The position numbers and the translations under genes are program-made. Shown one piece after another: positions 37,426-49,736 of a stretch of 64,000 nucleotides of DNA (the first letter of the stretch is position 1; every line of letters starts with the position of its first letter). The stretch comes from Sesamum alatum. Taxonomy: Eukaryota; Streptophyta; Magnoliopsida; Lamiales; Pedaliaceae. The notes under the pieces are model-generated. The model saw only the letters and a program-made list of their open reading frames with translations. It had not been told where the DNA came from and did no database searches. Location of the stretch: assembly GCA_034509735.1 (NCBI GenBank), contig JACGWO010000011.1, positions 16,963,573 to 17,027,572 on the forward strand, in the 5' to 3' direction.

Positions 37426-40400
37426 TCAGCTTCTGTCGGGTCTAATTCTATCCACTTGAATAGTTCTTGGATCCAAGGTAGACAGGATTTGGGGCATTGA
37501 CATGCCACCAGACACAACAATTTCTGCAGACAAGGCATCAAATGATATAAAATGTTGCTAACATGACATTTTGACAGTATCAACAAAAATATGTATATCT
37601 GATAAACAGTGCAACTAAAGGTATACTGTTGAACAATGATCAAAACAGTCCTTGCTGCCCCAGTTAGGTAAAATAAGTTCCCTTGTGCTAAATCGAGCAT
37701 TCTCACCCATGACACATTTAGTACAAGTGTAAGTGTTTGCATCTAGATATCCAACCTTCTTGGCATGTAAACCCCTAAGTTATAAACCCAAGGGGCAAAT
37801 AGAGCCCAAAAAAGCCTTACATTGCAAAATTTCCCTAAATTAAAATAAAATTGGCTGTAAAACTAAGAAAGGGGAACAAGGATATGTGTATCACCTGTGG
37901 CTGGTAAAAGTTTTGAATTGATCAGAAATGGGTAAGATGCATTTCAGTATTTGAGAACATTATCAACTGCATATAAATACACATGGTAATATCTGGATTG
38001 AATAAATGTTATTCAATTTATTGTCAAATTGGTATGTATTGGACTGGTTTCCATTCAATTTTTATGTAGGCAAACTTACCCTGGGACAACATATGGACAA
38101 ATTATGCACAGACAATTGAAAAGCCTATTAATGGAAAGAATGATAAGGCCTCCCTAGTCCCCAAGCTGTCCCCCCTAGTCTGCAACCAGCCCTCAACATC
38201 CCGCCATCCCACCCCTCATGGACTCCGCTTTGCAGCATTAGTGGCCCTGAACCCCATGTATCCACTGCTCATGACGAACTTTCCCTAACAATCAATCTCC
38301 CTCACCGTAGCACTCGTCCTCACCTGGTCAGCCAATTCGATTGCAAACACTTTCAATTGCTGCCCCCAATTCACCCCAGAACTCCCTGCAACCAATTCCA
38401 CAACCACCCTTCACGATCGAGATCCCATTCTACTACAGTCACTTCCCCCCCCCCCCCCCCCCCCAAAACCATTAAAAAAAGAAAACAAGGGCCCGTCACC
38501 ACCTTGAAGTTGTGGCATCTCGACTATCATGCTTACAATTGCTTCCTCTCCAACCAGTCATCTCAATGGGCAAAAGAACAGAGAATAATCTCCATGATGA
38601 CCCCAGAGCTATTAGCTACTGCCACTGAACTAGTAAAGGGATAAACTTCGATTAGAGAAGAAAATTATGTGGATGGCTAGAGAAATTTCTGCCATCAAAT
38701 CAAGATTTCGATTGTTTTTCAAATGTTTGAGATGTTGCATTAGGGGCAAATTCGGGAAAGAGTACAACTGCGAGCAGGGACTATAGGGCTACAGGGTCTA
38801 CACGAGGCACATCGAGGAAGTGTTACAGAAGGCAGTTAGAGCATGTGCAATTGCAGGAAGCATCGGTTTGCTGGGTACAGCTTGGGGGAAGGGGATATGA
38901 AGGTGTTTGGAGGAAGGCACTGGGATAGTCCTCACATAGTTGTCAATTTTTCATATTTTTTAATTAAAGCTAAGATCAAAATGCCCAGATATGAGATACC
39001 CTACAAGTGAATACAGGTTCGAATAAAGTTCATCCAAAGCTCATTTAGCAATCCTAGAGTTACAGAAAACCTGTCAATCAAATTCACATCTTTTTTCTTT
39101 CTCGGATACTAAATGCTTTTCTCTGCCAAAAGCAAAAGTCAAACAAGGCCAACAAAAATGCATGATGTCCTTCAACACACCAAAAAAATTAGTGGCAAAG
39201 TCATCTTACCAATTCCTTCCCTGACAGATAAGTTTGGTCTAATAACATCTTTAGCATTGACCAGGAATATATCACCAATATAAAGATGGTTTGTGGGGAC
39301 ATAGACACAGCAGAGCTCTTCCTCTCCTGAATAACTCTGGAATACGAGAGGAAAAAGAAACTCTGAGTAGCAGAAATAATATAAACAGATAAAAGTCAGC
39401 CCCTATGTTGCAAATTTCACCAATCAATCTATCGGAAGCTCATCATTATATTACTCATCTAATGTCCAAATACAGCAAGAGACTTTTAAAATTGTGCTCC
39501 AGTTGTAAAAATAAAGATGCCAATTAGATGGGTCATTCCCGCAGAGCAAGGAAGTCCGGGTCCTAATGCTTAATAGGGACAATAAGATTGAGGAAAGGTG
39601 AAATTTAAATGGTCTAAAAGAGTTCTAAATGCAATGTATCAACCACAACTTATCTCACTATTTGCCATCTTTTATTACAAGGTGTGCAGTGATTTTGGAG
39701 GGCTAGCAAGTAGCGCATGAGGAGACAGTGCCTAAAATTCAACATTAATATCAAACCAGACAAGCTCATGTACAAGATGACCAACTAATGCAGCACAATG
39801 TAAGATAAATAGTCCAGGTTAAACAATGATACGCGGCTGCCTATGCAGATGGAAAATCTCCCAGCAATCATTGTTAGTAGCATTCTCTTTCCCCAACTCT
39901 TTCCTGGTCAATAGTATTTATTACCAAATTTTAGCATCATGCAACATTACACTACAGTCCCATAGACTAGAATTGAGTGCATAAATTTACGTTCTACAAC
40001 TTACTAACACAAGCAAGTCTAAAGACACATCCTGGGTGAAAAATGGTAAACTAGAACATGCAAGGGATGGCAGGTGCCGACCTGAAGGTTCACAGATGAA
40101 GTGATGAACCCGAATGCATATTCACCAATACGTGGATGCCTAATAATAGCCACTTCCTTGAAAGCCTGTGTATTCTGATCTGTCATGGCAATGGCAAAAG
40201 AATTAATTATCCATCCCTTAGCCAAAACTCTCTTCACAGCGGAAAAAAAAAAAAAAAAAAAAAAACAAGTGAAAAAATCAAGAGTACCTGGCGATATGGC
40301 AGCACTAATTTGCTTAGAGGCATTGTAAATATGACGAACAAATGGCATACGCTTGATAAACCACTCTCCAAGGCTCAAAACAGAAGCCCCCAACCATGAT

Positions 40401-43400
40401 GACATAAATACTCCAACCAAGAAGATAAAAGTAATGGAGGTCACGAATCCTAGACCTAAATCAAGAAAAATGGCAGAGTGAATAGCAGCAAGGATTAATG
40501 AGAGGAATGAAAATGTACACCATGACTTAACATAAAGATTCATCATTCAAAGATGCTTCTAAGAAAATTAATAATATATTATAGTTGCAAAAGGGAAACA
40601 AACACTACAAATTTCCCACAGTACATTATTCGAAGTTCACCAAGATAAGTCATTCTATTTCTCAGTGGCCAATGGTTATATACAGTTTATCATGAGTACC
40701 TCAAGCTATAAGACAAACATGAGATGCGATGCGTTCTTACTTTTGATCATAAATGAAGTGAAGGAGCAATATGCTTACCAAATATATCAATCCCAAGTTG
40801 AGCATAAATGGGAGAGAAGAAGCCATCCACAAAATGAATGAACCACCATGTTACATAGAAAGTAATAGCTATTGGAAAGAGGATGACACTGCAAAAAGAC
40901 AGGGTAAGCAACCGCGATAATAACAATGAGCTAAAGAAAAAACACTAGTTCAGGTCTAACAGGAGGGCACAAACAGGAACTAAACAAGCGTCAAAGTAAC
41001 CATCTCCCTCCCTCCCTCCCTCTCTCTCTCTCTCTTTCTCTCTGGTGTGCAACACCTCAAACGTTAGACTGCCACATTGCTTTTTCAAGGAGAAAATAGC
41101 TTTACAACAACAAAACATCATTTCAATCTTAAGGTTTTCACAAATTGTCATGCACATGTGTAAACAAGGATGGCAAATCTGCCAAGATCAATCATAGAAG
41201 AGTTAAAAAGTTTTCTTGCAATTAATGATAATATAAAAGAGTTGAAGATAAAATACATAAATAAACATACATCAATAAACTTCCAGATGCATAAACATAT
41301 GGTCTACATATTTTTAGTACGTATTCTAAGTATAAATGATAAACACACTTGTGGATATTCTGGCTTTTGAGTCTCTAACAGCATAAATATAATAGGACAC
41401 CAAGCTACGTGAACAGGGTATCATCTCTTTCAATTGAAAGTAAAAGCGTCACGAAAAAGCCCAGCCAATAGATCTTAGTCGACTAGGTACATAAGATCAA
41501 TGAGCAGTTGCCCAAATAGACAAGTCACAGAACTTTTGACAAACTATTTTATTAGTGCCAGATTAGTATGTGCAGAAAGTATGGGTTAATAAAAAAGATA
41601 CTACAGTTAGTCTAACAATGGAGGACAAACCTCAAGGATCTTCTTTTATTTATAATTTTGTAGAAATGGTGTATTGTTCAAAGTAACATCACATAAGTTC
41701 ATTATTTCTAGAGTTTAGATAGACAATTAGACTGTTAAAACTTAGCGAAGGAAGGACAAAAGGAAATAGGACAGGCTCTTGCAATCATACCTAGATGAAC
41801 ATGGGATGGTTTAGATGGTCAAGACTTAGTGAAGGAAGGACAGAAAGAAATAGGAGAGAATCTTGCAATCATACCTAGATGAACATGGAATGGTTGAGAT
41901 TGTCAAAACTCAAAACTTAGTGAAGAAAGGACGAAAAGAAATAGGAGAGACACTTGCAATCCTCCCTAGATGAACATGGCATCCGACAGGAAGCATTAAG
42001 AGGGTCCACAAATTTTAGTACAGACAGTCTCCCTCGAAACATTGATAGAAAGCATCAAGTTGCTTGATAAATTCTAAAATTCTTGCAGGATTTGATGTTG
42101 CTGTTAGGGAACTAAATAAATTACGGAACATACTAATTTCTTAGATAAAGAAAGGGATAACTCTAAGCATTCTGTGAAAACCACTCTATAAAGTTTTCTC
42201 AAAACATGCATATATTTTGCGATGCACCATAAACCCCAAAGAGTGCTTAAAGACCATATCTATATCCAAAAAAGAAATATGTAAACTTAGATTCCATGAA
42301 AAACTGTTGGCCAGATCTATCTCAATGTAATGTTGCTTTAGTCCTGCTTGGGCCTTGCATTGGCATGCTACCTACACTCTAAACATTCTCTGATTTTGAC
42401 AATCAGCAGAGCTAGAAACCAAAAAATGAATTTTTTGGATACTTCATCCATTCATCTCTATTCATATCTTTTTGCATTTACAAATGATGGAGATGACTAG
42501 CCTAACTTGGTCAGCATTCACCAACTCACCCGTTAAACCAACCAAAGGTTTAGATATGAAAGAGGAGTACACATATGACTGTCAAAATTAAATATAGAGT
42601 AGTCCAAATGCATGTTTTGGATCATATGCTCAGAATTTCAAAGACCATATAGCATAAAAGATAATGTGCTCACCATCCAGTCATGAACTTCTTTGAAGCC
42701 CAGCTCCTCACAACTTTGTAAAATGTCTGCGGGGTGACCAAGACCGAACAAATTTTATCATCTGATACAGAATAATAAAAATTTCTGGAAAGCAGTATAA
42801 ACTAAGGTCCTTTGTCAATTATGTAAAACATGAATAAAATGATGCATACCCAGTACAAGTAAACTTTGCCAATAAATGTTGAAGATCAAGATGTTCTTAC
42901 CATTTTATATTCAACTGAGAGGTATAATATTGCAGGAAAACAGTTGAAGGTGTGTGTGTCAATGGAAGAGAATGAAACAAATACAAAAGAGAATGTCAAA
43001 GAAACTATAATTCTTCTTTCACATCCAAAAATAAACCCCCAGCTATGATTGACTTTGCCTCTTGGTAGGTGTGGATAGCATCAGCATTTAGCATTGAGAG
43101 TTTAGAAGTGTAATGGCCATTTACTGATAATTCCATTAAAAACAAGGGCAGAGACAGTGACATACAAATTTCGTGGACTACCTGTTTCTTCTACAGACAA
43201 AGTTCATCATATCACAATTGTTACCCAGTTCCCACAAGTGAAAGACATCTTCCTTAAACAATAATTTCACAAGTCCCCATGACGGGAATTACTAGACACA
43301 GCAGTCATTAATGCTAGCTACACCTGTATCAAATTTATCTAAAGCAATTATAAAAGAAGAAAGAACAAACTACCAAAACGAGCTGATCTAAGTTAATCAC

Positions 43401-43688
43401 AACGACAGCTAGTACAGTTGCATCCTAAAACCCTAAAACGGAAATAACAAGAAGAATGAAAGGTAACAATCTCTAGACAGTAAGCAAACATAGAGATAAA
43501 CATAGCAGTACCTCGCGGCCGGAATGATGGTGGGAGGAGGAAACCGAGGAGGAGGGCTTGGATGAAGCAGAGGGGCCGCCGTCGTCATCCCGGCGGTGGT
43601 CAACGGAGTCCGCCACCGGTATTAGAAGCTCGCGATCTCTTTCTCTGCTGCTGTTGCCCATTACGCTGAAAGACTTCTCATCTCCCAT
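37426..43688 (-). CDS. LCV: LIKE COV (DUF502) membrane protein, seven exons, intact
   Basis: Exons on the minus strand: 43688-43512, 42726-42674, 40888-40779, 40455-40288, 40179-40082, 39336-39210 and 37523-37426. All introns are GT-AG and the phases join to give 276 residues, the usual length for the family. The protein starts MGDEKSFSVMGN and has a Ser/Asp/His-rich N-terminal tail (1-59). It has a first membrane segment at about 77-97 (VILFPIAITFYVTWWFIHFV), a second at about 115-140 (GFVTSITFIFLVGVFMSSW), then conserved blocks KRMPFVRHIYNASKQIS (about 148-164), FKEVAIIRHPRIGEYAFGF (about 176-194), and VYVPTNHLYIGDIFL (about 213-227), ending GGMSMPQILSTLD. COV1 of Arabidopsis controls vascular patterning and localises to Golgi-type membranes; LCV relatives are similar integral membrane proteins. 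The N-terminus suggests the LCV3-type branch (from memory). Exons 2-5 are duplicated at 29711-32358. Confidence 0.95.
38446..38464. repeat. C-run in LCV intron 6
   Basis: A run of about 19 C beside a CT-rich stretch. A 95-codon plus-strand frame (38357-38644) passes through it but has no known domain and lies antisense in an intron. Confidence 0.75.
39523..43503. repeat. Segmental duplicate of the LCV locus, copy B (source)
   Basis: The homologous partner of 29156-33135, containing intact exons 2-5. As exon 1 and exons 6-7 lie outside the duplicated block and are joined correctly here, this copy is the source and the left one the derivative. Confidence 0.93.
40243..40265. repeat. A-run of 23 in LCV intron 4
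   Basis: T-run on the coding strand within the 108-bp intron 4. The intron has no stop in the LCV frame and its length is a multiple of three, so retention would insert 36 residues including a poly-Phe run. Confidence 0.85.
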
Positions 43689-43860
43689 CACACAAACACA
43701 AACACAAACACAAACAACAAACACACAAAGATTACCACACACTAAAAAATTCCTTTCTTCCCAGTCCACCAGTCTCAACAGATTCAGCGTTCTTCCACTA
43801 GACTTCTCTCTCTTCTCTCCCTCTAGAATTTCAGCTATATATTTGTTTACTAATACAATT
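43689..43860 (-). promoter_or_regulatory. LCV 5' leader and candidate core promoter
   Basis: Reading the minus strand, a TATA-like AAATATATAGC lies at about 43844-43834, followed after roughly 15-40 bases by a GA-rich leader (gagagaagagagagaag, about 43820-43802). Closer to the start codon is a GTTT/GTGT run (about 43730-43692). This is a normal layout for a plant polymerase II promoter and leader. The exact start site cannot be read from sequence. Confidence 0.4.
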
Positions 43861-44218
43861 GAATAGTTTTCACAATTTCTTATTATATTCGTCAATTAAC
43901 ATTATTTTTAAGCATAAGACAACGATTCAACAGTTTCTACACAAGACCCAATTCTTAGTTTTTGTTAATATCAGGAAAAAATCATTGACGGAAAATTCAA
44001 AGTGGTAGAATGTGGGGATTGGTTGGAGTTTTGACGGTGTATTGGGCCTCTGATGAGCTGTCCCCAACCAAAAGGTGCCAGCTCTTTACACTCGTTGTTC
44101 AGCTAGGACATTATTTTGGAAATGTCAACACTGGTAAAATGAAATTCTATTTGGAAATATATAGATTAAGGACAAAATGAAATAATTTTAATCATAAAAA
44201 TATGAAATAATTTTTCAT

Positions 44219-44511
44219 TGTTATAAACTTAGAAGAATATTAAGTTTATTGGCCTTTCACTCCTAATTATATATGAGAAAAATAATAAGAATAACTATTT
44301 CTCCAAATCTCTTTTCTTATTCTCAAAAAGCTTATTTACAAATGAATTACACAGTGGTATTTATAGACTACAAAAAATATTATTACAAACTAAACTATTA
44401 AAAAAATATAATTACAAACATAAAGGGGGATTACAAAAGGTACGAAATATTATGGAAAAAATACCAAAGGGTGTATGCATTCATACATAATAAGAATATG
44501 TATTTATAATA
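44219..44511 (-). repeat. copia-1 3' LTR
   Basis: 293 bp, highly similar to 59907-60203 with scattered substitutions and small indels. TTCAT lies directly outside at 44214-44218. The inner edge borders the polypurine tract. Confidence 0.92.
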
Positions 44512-44699
44512 CTCTCCCATGAATGCACATATCTTATTATATACATCATGCCTTGTTAAAAATCTTGCCCGAAAAAACCTAATGGGATAAAAATCAAGGT
44601 TAAAGAAAAGAGTACATTTGTATAATTTTCCCCGTAATTCGGGAAGATATCTTTCATACGCCGTATGCCAATATTATGTACAAGCTGCTAGAACACTTT

Positions 44700-46219
44700 T
44701 GTTGGTAATGATTTTGTAAATAAATCTGCTAAGTTCTGACTTGATGGAATCTGTTTAACATCAACTTTGCCTTCCACTTGCAGCTCATGAGTAGAGAAAA
44801 TTTTTGGTGATATGTGATTGGTTCTATCTCCTTTAATATATCCTTCCTTAATTTGGGCGTACGACCATTATCTTCATATATTACTGTGGGACTATTCTCA
44901 ATTGATTCTAGTCTACATGATTCATGAACATAATGTATCATTGATCTAAGCCATACATGAATAAATATCCAAATTGAAATATGGCTTTGTGTGGATCAAC
45001 GCATCTGAATAACCAACTAAATTGGTTGCTTTAGCATCATTATGTCATTCAAAGTATAGTCCTATTTCACTTGTTCCACACAAGTAGTACAAAATGTGCT
45101 TAACACCATTCCAATACCTTCGCGTGGGTGAATAACTAGATCTTACTAACACATTGACAATAAATGTTATATTTGGTCTGGTATGGTTAGCAAGATACAT
45201 TAGTGCTCCAGTTGCACTAAGATATGGTGCTTCAGGACCAAGTAGTTCTTCATCACCTCCTCGAGGTCTAAAAAGGATCCTTCTTCACATCTAATGATCT
45301 TACAATATTTAGGTGCTCAATAGATGCAATTTGTCTATATAAAGTCGCTTTAACACCTTTGCGATATAAGCGCCTTGATGCACAAGGATTCCATTCTGTA
45401 AATGTTCAACTTGCAATCCAACAATATTTTGTTCTTCCTAAACCTTTCATCTCAAACTCTCTTTTTAAGCAGTTTATAGCATTTGGAAGCTCTCTGGAGC
45501 TCCAATAATGTTTAAGTCATCAACATAAACTGCAATTATAACGAATTTATTTCCAGATCTTCTCGTAAAAATACATCGACAAATTGGATCATTTTTATAT
45601 CCTTCGTTCAACAAATGATCACTACAATTGTACCACATTCGTCCAGATTGCTTCAACCCATATAGGGACTTATTTAATTTAATAGAATAATATAATTGTA
45701 TGCTTCAGGCAAATGAAATCCTTTAGGGAGTTTCATATAGATATCATTATCAAATGAGCCATATAGATAGGTTGTAACGACATCTAATAGACGCAAATCG
45801 AGTCCTTCTTTTACTGCCAGACTAATTAAGTACCGAAAAGTAGTTACATCCACCACAATAGTGTAAGTCTCTTCATAGTCAATACCAGGTCTTTGCGAAA
45901 AGCCTTGAGCAACAAGTCTTGCTTTATACCTGACAATTTCACCTTATTCATTTCGTTTTTGCACAAATACTCATTTGTACCCCATTGGTTTTACATATTT
46001 AGGTGTACGAACTACTGGTCCAAAAACCTTTCGTTGTGCAAGCGAGTTTAGTTCTACCTCAATTGCGTCTTTCCATTTTGGCCAATCATTTCTTTGTCCG
46101 CATTCCAAAACAGACTTTTCTTCATGATCCTCATTATCATTTATTACATTGAGCGCTGCATTATATGCAGAAAATATCGTCGACGATGACTTCATTCGGT
46201 TCCAACATATTCCATTCAA
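44700..46219 (-). pseudogene. copia-1 reverse transcriptase and RNase H remains
   Basis: Minus-strand pieces in order: 46219-45971 with VFGPVVRTPKYVKPMGYK (start of reverse transcriptase), 45856-45674 with LDVVTTYLYGSFDNDIYMKL, 45656-45474 with the catalytic VDD in IIAVYVDDLNIIG, and 44941-44729 with TVIYEDNGR of RNase H. Stops and frame changes separate the pieces. The catalytic Tyr-x-Asp-Asp box is kept. Confidence 0.88.
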
Positions 46220-46469
46220 GACATAATTTATAGAGATCTCTTCATTTTCATGAATTTCAAGTACCTGAGTACTTCTGGAACTGACATATTAATTGTGCCT
46301 GGAGGCTCTTCTGGAGTTGTATCCTCGATTTTGTTATCTGTATTCATAGCTTCTTTTCTTTTTTGAGGATTTTTATCTTTAGAACCGATAGGCCAACCAC
46401 GCTTCAGGCGTGCTTTAGACTTATTTGCAACAATAGCTAATCCAATAGGGACAGTAGTTTTATCGAAGC

Positions 46470-47134
46470 ATTAGCGGTTCGAACATGAGATTTAATTACT
46501 CGTTTTGGGTTAGTAAATGCATCTAGCAGTTGATTAGCTAAACTTTGCAAATGAATTATCTTTTGAACTTCCTGTTCACTTTGATTAGTACGAGGATCAA
46601 GATGAGATAATGATAATTCATTCCAACTAATTTTATTTTTCAGCTGCTTACTCTCTCCCCCTAATGTTGAGAAAGTTGATTCATCAAAATGACAATTGGC
46701 GAATTGAGCCGTAAATCAGTCTCTTGTCAATGGTTCAAAGTACTTTACTATGTAAGGAGACTCAAATCCAACATAAATTCTCAACCTCCGTTGAGGACCT
46801 ATCTTAGTGCGTTATGGTGGAGCAATTGGAACATATACCTTGCACCGAAAAACTCTTAGATGGGAGATATTGGATTCCTTACCAGAAACCAATTGTGGGG
46901 GAGATGATTTGTGATAACTTGTTGGCCTAGTGTGAATTAGTGTTGTTGCATGCAAAATAGCATGTTTTCAACAAGAAATGGAAAGTTTTGATCTTATAAT
47001 TATTGGTCTTGCAATTAATTGCAGAAACTTAATGAATGATTCTGCAAGACCATCTGTGTATGAACATGTTCTACAAGATGTTCAATATCAATTCCAATAG
47101 ACATACAATAGTCATGGAAAGTCTGAGAAGTAAA
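46470..47134 (-). pseudogene. copia-1 integrase C-terminal half and linker
   Basis: Reading the minus strand from the MITE edge: FTSQTFHDYCMSIGIDIEH, then HTDGLAE with the place of the third catalytic Glu, then SHLRVFRCKVYVPIAPP, a KIGPQRRLRIYVGFESPY block and FANCHFDESTFSTLGGE. These are the normal blocks of the copia integrase and of the region between it and reverse transcriptase. Frame shifts and stops occur. Confidence 0.82.
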
Positions 47135-47636
47135 CCCTATGTTTGGTTTCATTTTCTCCCCCATCCCCGAGATGGAGAGAAAATAAAACCAAACATAATA
47201 TTATCCAAAACACTTTTACTGGGTGTTTTGGGTAACTTTGGCACATTCGCCCATATATACATACATCCACCTATAAAATAAATAAATACTATATACATAT
47301 ATACATTTATAAAAATATATAAAAGAGACATGATTTGACAATGAATAGTATTTTTTGTCTCCCAATATACAATAAAATACATAAAAAACATAAATATTAC
47401 TATATACATATATAAAAATATATAAAAGAGACATGATTTGACAATAAACAGTATTTTTTGTCTTCCAATATATAACACAATACATACAATATATTTTTTT
47501 ACACTATTTAAAATTAACTCCAAAAACAAACACAAGCATACACCCTATCTCTAACACACACTTATTTATCTTTATTTTCTCTCTCTATCTCTACAAAACA
47601 AAACAAAACATTTTAAAAATAAAATCAAACATAAGG
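47135..47636. mobile_element. MITE inserted in copia-1 integrase
   Basis: 502 bp with short imperfect terminal inverted repeats: ccctatgtttggttt at the left against the complement of aaatcaaacataagg at the right. It splits the codon run GQF/TSQTF of integrase, and aaa is present on both sides (47132-47134 and 47637-47639). Inside, a block of about 90-100 bp is repeated twice (about 47311-47395 and 47413-47490; landmark aaaagagacatgatttgaca). It holds no transposase, so it is non-autonomous. The superfamily cannot be fixed from a 3-bp duplication. Confidence 0.82.
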
Positions 47637-48460
47637 AAATTGTCCAGCATTAGCAAGGCATTTTTTCTTAATTGGATAATTAGGAAACTATGCTCGTAAT
47701 ATGATTAATTGAGCAAGCAATCTTGCAAACTCCAGATTTTGAGATGATAACAAAGACACATGTGACCATCTAGTTTATGCATTAATTAAAACCATGAAAT
47801 ATCAAAATGGTCCACATGACTGATGGATTGATCCACAAATATCGCCTTGTATACGTTCCAGAAATGTGAGAGATTCATTCTCTATTTTTGCTGGTGATGG
47901 TCGAATAATTATCTTTCCTTGAGAACAGGCAACACATGAGAAATCACTAGATTGAAGAATTTGCTGGCTCTTCAATGTATGTCCACATGAATTCTCAATT
48001 ATTTCGCATCACAATTGATTAGGGATGGCCCAACTGGTCATGGAAAACAACAAACTTATTAGAATTCATAAACTTCTGGTTTACGATAGCATGAGTTTCA
48101 ATTGTACTAATATATGTGTAGTACAAATCAGAATAAAATGCCGGCGATTTTTTCATTATGCATTTCTTCCTCGAGATCACATTTATGATATAGAGATACT
48201 CAATATTCTCTTCATTTGTTGTCTCAATATGATATTCATTTCAGCGGATATCCTCAAAGCTTAAAAGGTTTCTTTGAGACTTGGTGGAATAAAGTGCATC
48301 ATCAATATAAAATTATGTTCCACGGGGTAACAATATATTAGCTCTTCCGGAGCCCTCAATTAACTATTCACTACTGGGTATAGTACTGACATTGACTTCT
48401 TGCATTACTAAATACGAGAAGTACTTTCTTATCTTTAAGTATTGTTTGAGTTGTGGCACA
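47637..48460 (-). pseudogene. copia-1 protease and integrase N-terminal half
   Basis: Minus-strand pieces: ADCATTQTIL with the protease Asp (about 48470-48440), IEGSGRANIL and LYSTKSQRNLLSFEDI (about 48360-48260), HDQLGHP with the zinc-binding His of the pre-integrase domain (about 48035), then CGHTLKSQQILQ and CVACSQGK (47990-47900), and RIQGDICGSIHQSCGP with the first catalytic Asp (about 47850-47800). Frame changes are frequent. The plus-strand 90-codon ORF at 48442-48714 is a shadow. Confidence 0.83.
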
Positions 48461-48854
48461 ATCAGCATGACATAAAAGTTGTCCCATACGTCAAGCACTC
48501 AGCTATTACTTACAAAAAATATGAATACATGAACAAAAAAGACTTAGTCAGCTTCAGTTGCAAGATCATAAAGCAAATACTACAAAATAGATTATATTAT
48601 GATGCCAAACCATTAATCTTAAGATGTTTAAAAATTCACCATAGCCTATCATTTGCAGCATACAAAATAAAATATCTTGATAACCGAAGATCGAATATAA
48701 AATGCAAGATGTAGCTTAGGGAAGATTTATTGGCTTTAACTCATCATTCAAGCCTTCTAAGTAACTAAGTATATGCGATTGGATAAAAGGAGCAAACTAG
48801 ACAAGAAAATATCTTTCAAGCTGATTTTACACCCCGCACGAACAAGAAAAAGTT

Positions 48855-48960
48855 GGGTTATTTTCATTGTAGTCCCTGTGTTTTAAAATAATTTTCAAAA
48901 TTGTCCATATTTTTTGTCATTTCTCAATTTCGTCCGTCCAGTCAATTTCCGGCCAATTTT
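48855..48960 (+). repeat. MULE-2 left terminal inverted repeat
   Basis: Matches the reverse complement of 58620-58728 with scattered differences. Landmarks are cctgtgttttaaaataattt near the outer end and cgtccgtcc with ggccaattttt near the inner end. Confidence 0.88.
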
Positions 48961-49578
48961 TCATTCAAGTGAAGGGTATTATTGTACTTGTCTTATATTT
49001 ATAAATAAAATAAAATAAAAAATATAGGGTTGTAAAAAGGATTTTTACAACAAGTGGATAGTAAATTCAGAAGCCCCAAATCGTTGTTTCTCAAAGAATC
49101 CTAAGCCTCATTTTCAACTACAAAATTTGAAAAAAAAAATTGCAATTGGAAGTGAAGGTGAAGGATGCTATTTTGTTGTACACCCTTTAAAAGTACGCAC
49201 TTCTCCTCTTCAATCTCGGTTTCTTCTCCCACCAATCTGTTCAGAATTGCAAAATTAGTGAAACTGAATGCGAAGTTATTTTGTTGAAAAGAAACTAATG
49301 ATTAAGTGCTTGGAGTTGTTGGTTTTTTAATTGCTGAAATGGGAATTGCAAAATGAAAAAAGTGACGGAACAAAGAAAAAAGTGACTTAGAGTTGTTGGT
49401 TTTTTAATTAGAATCTCATAGCTTTCTGAATGCAAAGGCAGTACAGAATTCATTCTCAATCTAAATTTTTTAATACAAACTTCTACTTGTGCTTAATAAA
49501 AAATTAATAAAATTGTTGGCATTTGTGATTGTAATGCATTGGTGATTGTGGATACTATATATAATATGTATATACTAA
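48961..49578. other. MULE-2 left internal, probable leader
   Basis: No ORF of note. Mixed T-rich and A-rich sequence lying between the left repeat and the Harbinger insertion, in the place where the transposase promoter and leader should be. Confidence 0.45.
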
Positions 49579-49700
49579 GGCCCCGTTTACTTTGAGTTAT
49601 TAGCCTGAATAAGAAAATTAGTATAAGATAATATATTTACTTTCATGTATGGGGGTCCTGTACAATTTTAGGGCCCGACACTAATCACTGTTACACTTAT

Positions 49701-49736
49701 ATAACTTATACCACCAAAGGTGGTGGTATAAGTTAT
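49701..49736. repeat. Perfect 15-bp hairpin near the Harbinger left end
   Basis: ataacttataccacc (49701-49715), loop aaaggt, then the exact complement ggtggtataagttat (49722-49736). It lies about 120 bp inside the left end. Such subterminal palindromes can bind transposase or help excision; this is inference. Confidence 0.85.

Noticed and set aside
38357..38644. Plus-strand 95-codon ORF with a poly-Pro run
   Set aside because: The Pro run comes from a C homopolymer inside LCV intron 6, and there is no known domain.
40019..40546. Single 175-codon minus-strand ORF as a separate gene
   Set aside because: It is LCV exons 4 and 5 read through the short in-frame intron 4, plus intron sequence at both ends.
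48442..48714. Plus-strand 90-codon ORF
   Set aside because: It is the opposite strand of the copia-1 protease region.
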